The notes: generated by a model not told the origin, from the sequence alone. 64,000 bases of DNA from Ruminococcaceae bacterium HV4-5-B5C (GCA_900184925.1 FXYJ02000008.1:44761-108760), one strand, 5' to 3'. Positions 17,405 through 27,083 are shown, counted from the stretch's first letter. Numbers and translations: made by a program.

Positions 17405-18202
17405 ATGGAATTCTTTGTGGCAGCCATTGCTATCATTGTGGTGCTTATTATTCTGGTTTCTGCTTCGCTTGTCATCATTAACGAATATGAGAGAGGGGTA
17501 GTTTTCCGTTTTGGGCACGTTGTCGGCGTGTTGAAGCCCGGCCTAAAGTTGCGTATCCCATTCGGCATCGATATTGTTCGCAAGATCGACCTGCGTACTC
17601 GTACTATTGATGTCCCGCAACAGGAGATTATTACAAAAGACAATATCTCCATTAAAGTTGATGCGGTTGTGTATTACCATATTGAAGATCCGGTTCTTGT
17701 TATCACAAAAGTCGTTAATTTTGACCGCAGTACGACAATGCTTGGACAAACCACTCTGCGCTCCGTGCTAGGCCAGCACGAAATGGATGAGATTCTCACA
17801 AGCAAGGATAATATTAATACAATTCTAAAGAATATGCTCACTGAGACGATGTCTTCTTGGGGCATTGTGATCACAGCGGTTGAGTTGCGCAGCATTGAAA
17901 TTCCGGATTCGATGAAGCGTGCCATGGCAAAACAAGCCGAGGCTGAGCGAGAACGCCGCGCAAAGGTTACCGCCGCCGAAGGGGAGGCACAGGCTGCTAT
18001 GAAGCTCTATGAGGCATCGGAGATCATTACAAAATCTCCGGCGGCCCTTCAGTTGCGCTATTTACAGACCCTGACGGAAATCTCCGTAGAGAAAAACTCT
18101 ACTATTGTTTTCCCGCTGCCGTTGGAATTTATGAAGGCTTTCAGCAAAATTTCTCAGCCGCTCTCACCTGCATCCGAGAAAAAAAAGAATGAGCAGGTGT
18201 AA
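17405..18202 (+). CDS. Slipin / stomatin-like SPFH-domain protein
   Basis: This 265-residue protein has a single N-terminal membrane helix and an SPFH/Band-7 domain (NEYERGVVFRFG, PGLKLRIPFGIDIV, VPQQEIITKDN), then a charged helical segment rich in Ala, Glu and Arg. Slipins form oligomeric membrane scaffolds, often with an NfeD partner; no nfeD gene is nearby. The start at 17405 follows GGAGGT by seven bases; a codon nine residues earlier has no site. It is the only intact gene between the tRNA-derived repeats at 16956 and 18566. Confidence 0.9.
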   Translation: MEFFVAAIAIIVVLIILVSASLVIINEYERGVVFRFGHVVGVLKPGLKLRIPFGIDIVRKIDLRTRTIDVPQQEIITKDNISIKVDAVVYYHIEDPVLVITKVVNFDRSTTMLGQTTLRSVLGQHEMDEILTSKDNINTILKNMLTETMSSWGIVITAVELRSIEIPDSMKRAMAKQAEAERERRAKVTAAEGEAQAAMKLYEASEIITKSPAALQLRYLQTLTEISVEKNSTIVFPLPLEFMKAFSKISQPLSPASEKKKNEQV

Positions 18203-18213
18203 ACTTTACATGT

Positions 18214-18256
18214 AAATGAGCTTTCTTGCAATGCAATTGCGGGGCAGCTCATTTTT
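18214..18256 (+). terminator. Intrinsic terminator after the slipin gene
   Basis: AAATGAGCT pairs with AGCTCATTT around a large loop and is followed by TTC. Confidence 0.55.
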
Positions 18257-18511
18257 CGTTGCGAGAGAAAACTATTAGGTCTATGCGGGAACTTAATTAA
18301 GGCATAGCGCAATAGTTGAAAGAAATGCAACCAACACAGCTAAATCGTAATTTTATAGCATTATTGACCACTGCCTTTTTAGCTTACATTAGAGGCGTAG
18401 AATAAGCAAGGCAATCTTAATATGGCAGTTCTGGCAGATGCAAAGCCGTCCAAAGTTACGTAGAAAGAAAACTTCCGCAGAAGCCTCGTGGGGACCTTAG
18501 TGGAGCAATGT

Positions 18512-18579
18512 AAAATCAAGCTGCTGTGTGGTATATGAAAGTAGTACATACCATCGGTTTCCGAGCCCCGCAACCATAA
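18512..18579 (+). repeat. Attachment-like repeat, copy 2, ending in the tRNA 3' sequence
   Basis: The 65 bases 18512-18576 match 35011-35075 at about 53 positions without gaps by hand alignment. Both end with the exact CCCCGCAACCA of tRNA-fMet. Here the match to the tRNA flank extends to 14 bases. The segment starts AAAATCA and contains GTAGTACATA. It is not a functional tRNA, because no cloverleaf precedes the T-arm-like end. It most likely marks an integration boundary (attR of the slipin block or attL of the rhamnose block). Confidence 0.5.
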
Positions 18580-18580
18580 C

Positions 18581-18615
18581 AAGCTAGGAACCATACGGTT
18601 CCTAGCTTGTTTTTT
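18581..18615 (+). terminator. Terminator directly after attachment-like repeat 2
   Basis: A perfect 12-bp stem (18581-18592 and 18597-18608, AAGCTAGGAACC) has loop ATAC and is followed by GTTTTTT. Its position relative to the CCA mimics that of the tRNA terminator. Confidence 0.8.
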
Positions 18616-19090
18616 GCTTAAGTGTAATTTGGCGAACCCAACAATGGGGATTATCATAAAAGTAAGGGTATATCCTCAAATTAAGAGGATATGCCCCATC
18701 TGTATAAAAGAAATGGATAATTGCAGATCCAGGACGGAACAACACTTAACCTAGCCCTTATTATACGCTAACTATTATGTAGGTCAAGGTTAAATAAATA
18801 CACTTATAATCTAAATTGGTTCCAATTTTTTGAAACCCATATTCCATGAAGCGGGTGCTTGGCTGCAATATATTTTCGCTTTTGTTTATATTACTGTAAA
18901 CGTTCATTACTCCAATTTTCGAAATCGTTGCTTGGTGTCATTCCATCCAGATCGTTTTCTATCTATCCGATTATGAATAATGCCAATTTCAAATTTATTT
19001 GCGCCGAAAAGCTTTCTGGAATTCTAAACGAATAAATAAACGCGGTTTTTCTTTTGTTTGACTATGGCTAATTCCCACACGGTAACAAGA
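18616..19090. other. AT-rich intergenic stretch without a supported gene
   Basis: About 475 bases follow the attachment-like repeat. They hold a small hairpin (18671-18691) and AT-rich sequence. I see no gene, promoter of note or repeat. Confidence 0.4.
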
Positions 19091-20614
19091 TTACCCATCA
19101 AACTCGGAGACAGCCTTTGGATATTCCCGCTGCGGTTCGTCTACGCCGTGAAGAGGGATCCAGACTTGCGCGAAAAACGGATCGACCTTTGCACGGGCCG
19201 CGTAATTCCAGCTTTTGCGCTCACATTCTGGACACCAGTGGCCTCCCTCAAGAATCAGCCGCGGGCTTGCTTCGAACATGTGCCCGAACGCGCAGGAAAA
19301 TTTCAGCTTTCCGGACCAGTCTCCCTCACGCATGGAGTCGGAGAGGCAGTGGCCGCCGCGAAACTCTGCGGCTCCCTGTAAGTCGGAGAGATTCAGTTCG
19401 TTTTCCGGCTTCTCCTCGTCGTAGCCGTGGTTCAGGCGGACCGCTTTGTCCCAGTCCCCAAAATGGCGGAACCGGTTGATGTCTTTCGGAAGTTCTTCCC
19501 AATTTTTTCGGCTGCCCCAGTAAGCGTCAATGTGGTCATCCACATGATCCTCAATAAAATGAACCGTTCCGTGCTCCGTCATGGCGTCTTTGCGGAACAT
19601 TTTTTTCATAATACCGCCCATCAGCTTCTGGCCGCCGGGCAGCTTGCAGAGAACGCGCGCGACAGTTGCTGTGGAACCCAGGTTCTGCAGGTAAGCGTCG
19701 TAGAAGTATTGCATGGAATCGTGACGGAAATGCAGGTAGTTTTCCAGCTTGTCCGAGTCGAGGTAATACTGGCCGTGAAAATTCCTTGTAGCGTACCATT
19801 TGGGGTCGATCACGTATTTGAGGTCGGTGAAGCCGATGGCCCCGTACAGCTTTTGATACATCTCAAAGGTACTGACCCGGCAGTCTTTTCCGCCGCCGAT
19901 GTTATAGACATGGTTCCAGAAGGATTCCGGGAGTTCGCCGCTGTTTACCTGACGGCAGAGGTTTCCCAAAAGAACGCCGGAGTCCCGGTCGGAGACATAT
20001 TCCAACACGTTGTCCAAACAATTGTGGAACATAATCGCGTCGCGGATGCGGCTCATGGCAGGCCCCATAATGCCCGTTTGGCGCAGGCTGACCCAGTGCT
20101 TCAGCCCGGATTCAATCAGCAGGCGCTCGGCGGCAATCTTGGAGACGGCGTAATAATCGAACATGCTCGGCTTGAGCGGGTCACCTACGCGTCCCCAGTG
20201 GATCGGCGGCATCCGGTCTCCCGTTTCGGCAACGGTTCCAATGGAGACAAGCCGCACCATATTCTCACGGCCCTGCTCGAAAATCGCTCGGATTAGATTC
20301 TTCATGGAGCCATAGTTGACCTTCATGGCAAGTTCCGGGTGATAGTCGGCCGTGGGGGACACGAGCGCCGCTACATGCAGAATAATGTCACAATCCTTTA
20401 CACAGTCAAAAACGTCCTGGTAGCAAGTCAAGTCTCCCCAACGGACAGTGATCCCCGGCGTGCCGGGAATGCCGCTTAATTTCTGGCGGTCGTGTTCCGT
20501 GTCCTGTGCCAACAGTACGATGTCCTGCCGGTCCAAATCTTTCATCAGTTCATGAAGAACGCACGTGCCCATGGTGCCGGTGGAACCGGTCAGAAAAATG
20601 CGCTGTTTATCCAT
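19091..20614 (-). CDS. NAD-dependent epimerase/dehydratase (extended SDR) with C-terminal zinc-ribbon-like domain
   Basis: This 507-residue protein has a Rossmann motif GSTGTMGTCVL at residues 9-19 and the SDR catalytic YAVSK pattern near residue 155 (FDYYAVSKIAAE). A long C-terminal part of about 200 residues ends with CAFGHMFEAS followed by CPEC, which looks like a Cys4-type zinc-binding site. The substrate is unknown; extended SDRs act on nucleotide sugars or related alcohols. It begins one base after the stop of the partner SDR gene, with AAAGGAG in between. The pair appears to be controlled by the divergent TetR gene. Confidence 0.8.
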   Translation of the reverse strand: MDKQRIFLTGSTGTMGTCVLHELMKDLDRQDIVLLAQDTEHDRQKLSGIPGTPGITVRWGDLTCYQDVFDCVKDCDIILHVAALVSPTADYHPELAMKVNYGSMKNLIRAIFEQGRENMVRLVSIGTVAETGDRMPPIHWGRVGDPLKPSMFDYYAVSKIAAERLLIESGLKHWVSLRQTGIMGPAMSRIRDAIMFHNCLDNVLEYVSDRDSGVLLGNLCRQVNSGELPESFWNHVYNIGGGKDCRVSTFEMYQKLYGAIGFTDLKYVIDPKWYATRNFHGQYYLDSDKLENYLHFRHDSMQYFYDAYLQNLGSTATVARVLCKLPGGQKLMGGIMKKMFRKDAMTEHGTVHFIEDHVDDHIDAYWGSRKNWEELPKDINRFRHFGDWDKAVRLNHGYDEEKPENELNLSDLQGAAEFRGGHCLSDSMREGDWSGKLKFSCAFGHMFEASPRLILEGGHWCPECERKSWNYAARAKVDPFFAQVWIPLHGVDEPQREYPKAVSEFDG

Positions 20615-20615
20615 G

Positions 20616-21629
20616 TTATTCTCCTTTCATGCCGAGGGCATTGACCTTGTGGTCGAGGACATCCACGCAGAGTTTAATGGAGTCTCCGATGGCCGCGTCA
20701 ATGTCGTCCGCCTGCACGCCGAGAGGTTCACAGCCCAGCGATGGATCGATAAACAGCTCTGAGCACTGCAGGTCGGTGAATTTGATCATGTTCAGTCCGC
20801 CCTGAATCTTCCGCGCCGCCTGGTCTTTCATGATTTTCCTCGCACCGACGCCGTACATCCATTTGGGGATCGTAATGATTTTGCGACCCGGGCAGCCGAG
20901 GTATTTATGGACGATGGCCAGCATCTGCCTCCACGTCATGTTATAGTAACCGATGGGGTAGCAGTGACCGTTGCGGTTGCGTTCCAGCGCTCCGGCAATC
21001 GCCTGCCCGACCTGATGGACGGTAACCATCGCCGTGCCGCCCTTCGGATAAAGAGTGGCGCCTTTCATGCTCCGGATGTTTTCCACCAGAAAGATCCAAA
21101 CCGGTTTTCTTCCCGGTTGCGTTCCAAAAATATAAGGAAGCTCCAGCACCGCCACGTCGAATCCGTCGTCGGCGAATGACATAGCCGCTTCTTCCTGATC
21201 CTTACGGCTGCGGATATAAGGGTGCCACTGCTCCAGTTCCCGTTCCGGCCAGATGCGGTTGAAATAGGCGAAATAGGAACCGAGGATGACGGCATGCCGC
21301 ACGCCGCATGCCTTCGCCAGACGCAGCAGGCGTTTCACCGGGTCGATGTTATACTTCCGGTACAGCTCATAAATCGGAGCGGAACCTTCAACGCGTTCGT
21401 CCACACCGGCCGCGAATACGAAGCCGTCGCAGCCCTTTAAGTGGCTGCACAGTTGCTCGTCACTCATTTCCAGATAATTGCCGAATTCAATCTGCATTTC
21501 CGGCGGAAGTTGAGCTCCGGCCGGGATTGGAGGCAGTGCGATGGATTTGACCTGATGCCCCCGGTGAATCAGTTCTTTTGCCGCCTCACTGCCCAGCAGG
21601 CCGGTTCCACCTATCATAAAAACTTTCAT
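20616..21629 (-). CDS. NAD(P)-dependent epimerase/dehydratase (extended SDR)
   Basis: This 337-residue protein starts MKVFMIGGTGLLGSEAAKELI, a classical NAD(P)-binding Rossmann motif, and resembles atypical or extended short-chain dehydrogenases. The canonical YxxxK is not obvious, so activity could differ from typical epimerases. The start at 21629 has AAGGAA eight bases upstream; an earlier in-frame codon would place the start over the promoter region. It is first in the two-gene operon with the 507-residue SDR. Confidence 0.82.
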   Translation of the reverse strand: MKVFMIGGTGLLGSEAAKELIHRGHQVKSIALPPIPAGAQLPPEMQIEFGNYLEMSDEQLCSHLKGCDGFVFAAGVDERVEGSAPIYELYRKYNIDPVKRLLRLAKACGVRHAVILGSYFAYFNRIWPERELEQWHPYIRSRKDQEEAAMSFADDGFDVAVLELPYIFGTQPGRKPVWIFLVENIRSMKGATLYPKGGTAMVTVHQVGQAIAGALERNRNGHCYPIGYYNMTWRQMLAIVHKYLGCPGRKIITIPKWMYGVGARKIMKDQAARKIQGGLNMIKFTDLQCSELFIDPSLGCEPLGVQADDIDAAIGDSIKLCVDVLDHKVNALGMKGE

Positions 21630-21666
21630 TTGTACGTTCCTTTCTTCCGCTGTGCGGACTGTAAGG

Positions 21667-21719
21667 TTGACTTTGGCTTCCATCGGTCTTATAATACTGA
21701 CATTGTGTTGGACTTACAA
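21667..21719. promoter_or_regulatory. Two overlapping opposed promoters between the SDR operon and tetR
   Basis: On the plus strand TTGACT (21667-21672) and TATAAT (21690-21695) are 17 bases apart and face the TetR gene. On the minus strand TTGTAA (21714-21719) and TATTAT (21691-21696) are 17 bases apart and face the SDR pair. The two -10 boxes coincide, so RNA polymerases would exclude each other, and one bound regulator could control both. Confidence 0.65.
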
Positions 21720-21834
21720 CCACCAGTTGAAGTTTAAATGGCGGTAAGACTACAAAATCGGAAAATATGTTGTCGCTACGTCATTTCTTATAACATCGTT
21801 TAACATTGTTGCTAATACAGAGGGAGAAAACCGA

Positions 21835-22404
21835 ATGGAAAAGAAAGAAAATCAGCGTGTCAAACTCACCAAACAGATGCTGAAAAACAGCTTGATCGAG
21901 TTGATGAGGAGCGCGCCAATCGGTAAGATTACAATCAAGAAAATATGTGAAAACGCGGAAATCAACCGCTCCACCTTTTACCTGTATTACAATGATCAGT
22001 ATGCCCTGTTGGAGGAAATTGAAAACGAACTGATTGACCATGCTCGGAAGCACCTGGAAAAAATCAATTCCGATGTCGGCAGCCTGCAGTATCTGGAGGC
22101 CCTGCTTTGCTATGTTCGGGAAAACGCGGAGCTTTTCCGTATTCTGCTTTGTCACCGGGACAGTCCGGAGTTCCAGTCGGCATTTGTCGACGCTTCGTTT
22201 CAGAATCTGACCCGTCAGCTCCGGCTGGACTGTTCCGACGGCACCGCCGACTACGTTTACCGTTTCCTGATTATGGGTGTCCTCAGCATGATTCAGCACT
22301 GGATGGAGGATGGCTTTGACTTTTCGTGCCATGATATGGCGGCATTGATTTTTCGGCTCGCAGATAATGCGGTGTCCTCATTTTCCAAACGGGCCACGCC
22401 ATAA
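21835..22404 (+). CDS. TetR/AcrR-family transcriptional regulator
   Basis: This 189-residue regulator has an N-terminal TetR helix-turn-helix (LMRSAPIGKITIKKICENAEINRSTFYLYY) and a C-terminal ligand domain of the TetR_C_8 type. It is divergent from the SDR pair with interlocking promoters, so it probably represses that operon and itself. The ligand is unknown. The start at 21835 has GGGAG about 12 bases upstream. A strong terminator follows. Confidence 0.88.
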   Translation: MEKKENQRVKLTKQMLKNSLIELMRSAPIGKITIKKICENAEINRSTFYLYYNDQYALLEEIENELIDHARKHLEKINSDVGSLQYLEALLCYVRENAELFRILLCHRDSPEFQSAFVDASFQNLTRQLRLDCSDGTADYVYRFLIMGVLSMIQHWMEDGFDFSCHDMAALIFRLADNAVSSFSKRATP

Positions 22405-22459
22405 ATGGCAGGGTTTTGTGGAATTCGTTTTCGGCGAACGTGCGTTGCGGGTTGATTCA

Positions 22460-22506
22460 AAAACTGCTCTGGGAGATTTGACAAATCTTCCGGAGCAGTT
22501 TTTTGC
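22460..22506. terminator. Bidirectional terminator between tetR and rhaD
   Basis: AAAACTGCTC pairs with GAGCAGTTTT, with an inner GGGAGATTT/AAATCTTCC stem and loop GAC. T-runs are present on both strands, so it serves tetR and the minus-strand rhaD. Confidence 0.85.
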
Positions 22507-22521
22507 TTTTCCTAAAGTGCG

Positions 22522-23337
22522 TCACACGTTGAGGTATCCAGCGCGGGGCTGAATCTTAAATGCATGGCAAAGGTCGGCTAACTGCGGGTCGGTAATGGAC
22601 TGCCGGATGGGCATCTGTCCGATTGTCATAAAGACCTGGGCGGCTTTTTCGACTGTTTCGATCAGGCCAAAGGCTTCGTCCATCGTTTCTCCGGTACCGA
22701 AAATACCGTGAGCAGCCCACAGGACGACGCGGTGGTCTTTGATTTTTTTCGCGGTTGCTTCACCGATGGCGTCGTTGCCGCAGACCATCCATGGGAGCAC
22801 ACCGACCCCTTCCGGGAAAACGACGATGCACTCGGTTGACATGCGCCAAAGCGTTTTGGTGAAGGCCTTTTCGTCGAGGTCATGCACATACGTCATCGCC
22901 AGAATATTGAGCGGGTGGCAGTGCATGACGACGCGGTGCTCCGGGTCCGCCTTAAGCCGGGCAATATGGTTCATCAGGTGAGTCGGCAGCTCGCTCGTCG
23001 GGCGGCTTCCGTCGGCAAATCCCCAGAGAATGTCGTATGCCTTGCCGTCCGGGCGTATGCGGATGACGCCCATATTGTTCTGCGGGCAGCCCGCGACATT
23101 TTTAAAATATTTCCCTGTTGCTGTCACAATGAGGTAACGCCCCGCAAGCGGCGACGCGTCAAAATCAAGCGGCAGAGTGCGGAGAACAGTTTTTGGGTCG
23201 AGGTAAGCTTCCGCCATGGCCGGGTCCAGCAGATAACTGATGTTTCCGCCGTTGCGCTCGTCCCAGCCGAGGCGGTACATGTTCGCTGTTGTGTCACACA
23301 TTTCCTTCACGAACGGTGCTTCAAAAATATTGTTCAT
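22522..23337 (-). CDS. rhaD: Rhamnulose-1-phosphate aldolase
   Basis: This 271-residue class II aldolase cleaves L-rhamnulose 1-phosphate to dihydroxyacetone phosphate and L-lactaldehyde. It has the N-terminal LGWDERNGGNISYLL segment, GKYFKNV in the phosphate-binding area, and the zinc ligands in MHCHPLN and AAHGIFG. Length and motifs fit RhaD rather than fuculose aldolase. It is last in the minus-strand order rhaB-rhaA-rhaD. GGAAGG precedes the ATG. No lactaldehyde reductase gene is in this window. Confidence 0.94.
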   Translation of the reverse strand: MNNIFEAPFVKEMCDTTANMYRLGWDERNGGNISYLLDPAMAEAYLDPKTVLRTLPLDFDASPLAGRYLIVTATGKYFKNVAGCPQNNMGVIRIRPDGKAYDILWGFADGSRPTSELPTHLMNHIARLKADPEHRVVMHCHPLNILAMTYVHDLDEKAFTKTLWRMSTECIVVFPEGVGVLPWMVCGNDAIGEATAKKIKDHRVVLWAAHGIFGTGETMDEAFGLIETVEKAAQVFMTIGQMPIRQSITDPQLADLCHAFKIQPRAGYLNV

Positions 23338-23375
23338 ACCGTTTTCCTTCCTGTCTCGAAATTATGTTTGGATTT

Positions 23376-24617
23376 TCAGCGGAACGAGAGAACGTCATGT
23401 TCATAGGAGTGGATCTCGTCCATCCAGCGGATGCCGACGGGGACGCCGTTCCGCTCGCAGAATTCGTCCCAAACAGCCTGCCACGGCATGGATTTCAACT
23501 CTTCCAGCATCGCAAGACGGGCTGTGTAGTTGCCGTCGAGTTCATATTGCTTCAGCGTTTCCGTTGGCTCAAGCAGCGCGCGCAGCAGTGCTTTCTGCAT
23601 GTTGCGCATACCGATGACCCACGCCGCGATGCGGTTTAGGCTGGCATCGAAGAAATCAAGGCCGATGTGGGTTCGTTTGTAAAGACCGTTACGTACCAGC
23701 TCGAATGCGATCTCCTGCAGCTCGTCATCCAGAATGACAACATGGTCGCTGTCCCATCGGACGGGGCGCGAAACATGAAGCAGCAGCTCATTCGTGAACA
23801 TCAGCACGGAAGAAATTTTGTCGCTGACATGCTCGGTTGGGTGGAAATGCCCCGTGTCGAGGCAGACCGCTTTCCCGTTTTTGACCGCATAGCCCAGATA
23901 GAACTCGTGCGAGCCGGTAACGTAGCTTTCGGAACCGATACCGAACACTTTGCTCTCCACAGCGTCGAGATTGTATGTTTCGTCGAGCGGTTCCGTAAAA
24001 ATTTCGTCGAGAGACTTTTTTAGGCGTTCCCGAGGGGCGAGCCGGTCGACCGGGGTATCCTTGTAGCCGTCCGGGATCCAGACGTTGGTGACGCACTGCT
24101 GGCCAAGCTCCCTGCCGAAGTATGCGCCGATGCGGCGGCTCCGTTGGCAATGCTCTACCCAGAACCGGCGGATGCTTTCGTCGGCACTCGAGAGCGTGAA
24201 CCCGCTTTCGGATTTCGCGTGGGAAAAACAGGTCGGGTTGAAATCAAGTCCGAGGCCCTGTTCCTTTGCCCAGTCGACCCAGCTTTTGTAATGCCTCGGC
24301 TCAATTGCGTCGAGGTCAATTTTTTCGTCTGTGTCAGCATAGGTTGCGTGCAGGTTGACCTTATGCTTCCCCGGAATCATGGAAAATGCTTTTTCCATAT
24401 CACTCCGCAACTCGCCGGGTGTCCGCGCCGCACCGGGGTAATTGCCGGTCGCCTGAATTCCGCCGGTCAGGTCGTTGTCCCGAAACAGAAATCCGCGCAC
24501 GTCGTCGCCCTGCCAGCAGTGCATCGAGATTTTGATCGACTGCAGACGCTTTAATGCCTCTTCGGTGTCGACGCGGAGCGCTGCATAGGATTCTTTTGCC
24601 GCTTCGTAGGTTTTCAA
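23376..24617 (-). CDS. rhaA: L-rhamnose isomerase
   Basis: This 413-residue TIM-barrel enzyme interconverts L-rhamnose and L-rhamnulose with Mn2+. Recognisable family segments are [35 protein letters not shown] and [14 protein letters not shown]. The start is TTG at 24617. Its ribosome site GAGGAG lies within the last codons of rhaB, which indicates tight translational coupling. Length is normal for the family. Confidence 0.95.
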   Translation of the reverse strand: MKTYEAAKESYAALRVDTEEALKRLQSIKISMHCWQGDDVRGFLFRDNDLTGGIQATGNYPGAARTPGELRSDMEKAFSMIPGKHKVNLHATYADTDEKIDLDAIEPRHYKSWVDWAKEQGLGLDFNPTCFSHAKSESGFTLSSADESIRRFWVEHCQRSRRIGAYFGRELGQQCVTNVWIPDGYKDTPVDRLAPRERLKKSLDEIFTEPLDETYNLDAVESKVFGIGSESYVTGSHEFYLGYAVKNGKAVCLDTGHFHPTEHVSDKISSVLMFTNELLLHVSRPVRWDSDHVVILDDELQEIAFELVRNGLYKRTHIGLDFFDASLNRIAAWVIGMRNMQKALLRALLEPTETLKQYELDGNYTARLAMLEELKSMPWQAVWDEFCERNGVPVGIRWMDEIHSYEHDVLSFR

Positions 24618-24623
24618 AGTGAT

Positions 24624-26039
24624 TCACTCCTCTTTTTTATCCGGTTCGTTTTTTGCGATGGGAAATGAGTTTCGCACGCAGGCCCGCGCTTCTTCCACAC
24701 TGCGGAACAGGCCGGCGCGGAGCATTTGCGCCAGCAGATTGCCGATTGCGGTAGCTTCCGTGGGCCCGGTGTAGACCGGCAGGCCTGTAGCATGTGCCGT
24801 TAGTTTGTTGAGGTAACGGTCCTTGCTGCCGCCGCCCACGATATGGAGAGCTCCGAACGTGCAGCCTGTGATCGCCCGAAGCTCCGTGATGGAATCCGCG
24901 TAGCTTTTCGCCAGACTGCGGTAAATGCAGCTCATCGTTTCACCAAGCGTGTGGGGCACGGGCTGCCCCGTGCGTTCGCAGTAACCGGCGACCGCGCGCG
25001 TCATGCTCTCCGGTGCAAGGAAGGACGGGTCGTTGACGTCGAGCAGCGATGGGAAATCTTCGGCCTGTTTCGCAAGTGCGCAGAGCTCGTCGAACGACTG
25101 TTTTCCGTTTGCTTCGTTCCTCACGCTCTGGATCATCCACGACCCCATGATGTTTTTCAGGAAGCGGAAGCGCTTTTCGTAGCCGCCCTCGTTTGTAAAA
25201 TTGGCCACGCGCGCTTTCGGCGTGCAGCACGGCTCCCGGCTTTCCGTGCCGAGAAGCGACCAGGTGCCGGAACTGATGTAAAGAAAATCGCCGTCGACGG
25301 CAGGCACGGCGAGCACGGCGCTTCCGGTGTCATGTGTGGCAGGCAGAACGACATGGCAGTCATAGCCGACTGCCCTTTGCACTTCGGGGAGAAGGCCGCC
25401 GAGGTCGGTCCCAGGCATCGCGATTTCCCCAAATATGCCGGAGGGGATGCCGAGCGATCGCATCAGTTCCCGATCCCAGACGGTCGATCCTGCTCGGACA
25501 AGCTGCGTTGTCGTGGCGTTGGTGTATTCATTTTTCGCAGCTCCGGTCATCCGGTAGTGCAGGTAATCCGGAATCATCAGAAAACGCGTCGCATTTTTCA
25601 GTATATCCGGTTCCTGTGCACGCAACGCCATAAGCTGGTAGACAGTGTTGAACGGCTGCTTCTGAATCCCGGTTTTTGAGTAAAGGGTTTCATCGCTAAT
25701 TACGGCGCTCACTTGGGTGTCCATGCCGGCAGTGCGGCCGTCGCGGTAGGCTACGGCGTCGCCAAGCGGCATGCCGTCTCGCCCGAGCAGGACGAAATCG
25801 ACACCCCAGGTATCGATGCCCACCGACTCCGGAATAAGGCCTTCTTCCCGGCACTTGCGCATGCCGGCCAAGACGTGCTCCCACAGCAATTCGAGGTTCC
25901 AGCAAAGGTGCCCCCCGTGCCGGATCATACCGTTCGGAAAGCGGTAAACCTCCTGTGTTCGCAGTCTTCCGTCTTCGAGCCATCCGGCTACATGGCGCCC
26001 ACTGGAAGCACCGATGTCGACCGACAGAAAAATTTGCAT
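24624..26039 (-). CDS. rhaB: Rhamnulokinase
   Basis: This 471-residue FGGY-family carbohydrate kinase phosphorylates L-rhamnulose. The N-terminus MQIFLSVDIGASSGRH carries the phosphate-1 motif; GIDTWGVDFVLL, THDTGSAV and the C-terminal VGGGSKDRYLNKLTA segment are typical of RhaB. The start at 26039 follows AGGGAG. The frame opens three codons earlier at a TTG with poor spacing. It is the first gene of rhaB-rhaA-rhaD. Confidence 0.95.
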   Translation of the reverse strand: MQIFLSVDIGASSGRHVAGWLEDGRLRTQEVYRFPNGMIRHGGHLCWNLELLWEHVLAGMRKCREEGLIPESVGIDTWGVDFVLLGRDGMPLGDAVAYRDGRTAGMDTQVSAVISDETLYSKTGIQKQPFNTVYQLMALRAQEPDILKNATRFLMIPDYLHYRMTGAAKNEYTNATTTQLVRAGSTVWDRELMRSLGIPSGIFGEIAMPGTDLGGLLPEVQRAVGYDCHVVLPATHDTGSAVLAVPAVDGDFLYISSGTWSLLGTESREPCCTPKARVANFTNEGGYEKRFRFLKNIMGSWMIQSVRNEANGKQSFDELCALAKQAEDFPSLLDVNDPSFLAPESMTRAVAGYCERTGQPVPHTLGETMSCIYRSLAKSYADSITELRAITGCTFGALHIVGGGSKDRYLNKLTAHATGLPVYTGPTEATAIGNLLAQMLRAGLFRSVEEARACVRNSFPIAKNEPDKKEE

Positions 26040-26117
26040 GGGCAACAACTCCCTTCGCTGACATTATAAAAAGCGGCGGAGGAAAAGATAAGGACGCAGT
26101 CTGTAAAAACTGCGTCC

Positions 26118-27083
26118 TTATCTGCAAAGCCCATTTCCCCGACTGCGGCGATATTCCGCCGGGCTTATATGAAATCTTTTGCGGAATAACCGGTAAAAGT
26201 AGCTTGTGTTCTCGTAACCGACCGCAGCCGCAATGTCGCCGATCGGCAGGTTCGTATCTTCCAGCAGCGATACGGCCCTCTGAAAGCGCTTTTTTTGCAG
26301 CAGTGTCTTGAACGTGGCACCGAATTCCTCCCGGACCGTCCGGCTGACCCAGTAGGGCGGTTTGCCGAACTGTGCGGCAAGCTCGGTTACCGACGCGTCT
26401 TCGTATCGTTCGTCAAGATAGCGGAGAACCTGCAAGGTGAAGCGGTTTCGGCTTTTCATGTGCCGGGTTCGTTCCGTTTCCCTCATCAGCAGAAAAAACA
26501 ATAAGCCCATGGTGATTTCATCCTCGCGCTGTCCGGCGGAACCCTCGTGAAGCGACCAGACGAGATTCTCAAGCAGATTCTGAATTGGGAGTACACTCGC
26601 CACACAGAAATGAAGATAGGGGATTTTACTGCATCGCCCGGTCAGATTATCGATGATAAAGTCACTTAGAATGCTTTGTCCTTCCATCATATCGAACGCC
26701 GTTTGAAAGAATTCCGGCATTACGATGAAATTAACACCGATGTCATTGGTTCCGGCGGGCAACACCTCATGCCAGCAGCCTTTCCCGATCAGAAGCAGAT
26801 CACCTGTTTTCAGTTCCAGCCGTGTGGTATCATCCATGATGTGAATCGTGCTTCCACTGCACATATACAGCATTTCGATATAGTCGTGGGTGTGTTTTGG
26901 GAAGGCGGCAAAACGGGTATGGGTACGGATATCAATTAGCCGCCCTTGTTTCAATAGCTTTTCACTGTTGATGCGGAACAACTGTTCCGACGTATACAGG
27001 CCTTTTTGTACCGCCTGCCCGTTCAACAGATCTTTTTCCTCGTCGGAAAGCTCTTTCAGGCTTTCCAGCAGATTCTGATCCAT
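26118..27083 (-). CDS. AraC-family regulator with cupin N-terminus (RhaS/RhaR-like)
   Basis: This 321-residue regulator has an N-terminal sugar-sensing cupin segment (FPKHTHDYIEMLYMCSGS, LLLIGKGCWHEV) and a C-terminal double helix-turn-helix AraC domain ending GYENTSYFYRLFRKRFHISPAEYR. Standing immediately before rhaB in the same direction, it is the likely rhamnose-responsive activator of the catabolic genes. The start at 27083 is preferred, because an ATG four codons earlier abuts its AAAGG site. Confidence 0.88.
   Translation of the reverse strand: MDQNLLESLKELSDEEKDLLNGQAVQKGLYTSEQLFRINSEKLLKQGRLIDIRTHTRFAAFPKHTHDYIEMLYMCSGSTIHIMDDTTRLELKTGDLLLIGKGCWHEVLPAGTNDIGVNFIVMPEFFQTAFDMMEGQSILSDFIIDNLTGRCSKIPYLHFCVASVLPIQNLLENLVWSLHEGSAGQREDEITMGLLFFLLMRETERTRHMKSRNRFTLQVLRYLDERYEDASVTELAAQFGKPPYWVSRTVREEFGATFKTLLQKKRFQRAVSLLEDTNLPIGDIAAAVGYENTSYFYRLFRKRFHISPAEYRRSRGNGLCR

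Noticed and set aside
18512..18576. A second tRNA gene ending at 18576
   Set aside because: Only the T-arm/acceptor-like end is present; there is no anticodon arm or 5' acceptor strand, so it is an attachment-type repeat rather than a tRNA.
18379..18657. Minus frame across attachment-like repeat 2 and its terminator
   Set aside because: It would run through a strong hairpin terminator and has no start signal or family resemblance.
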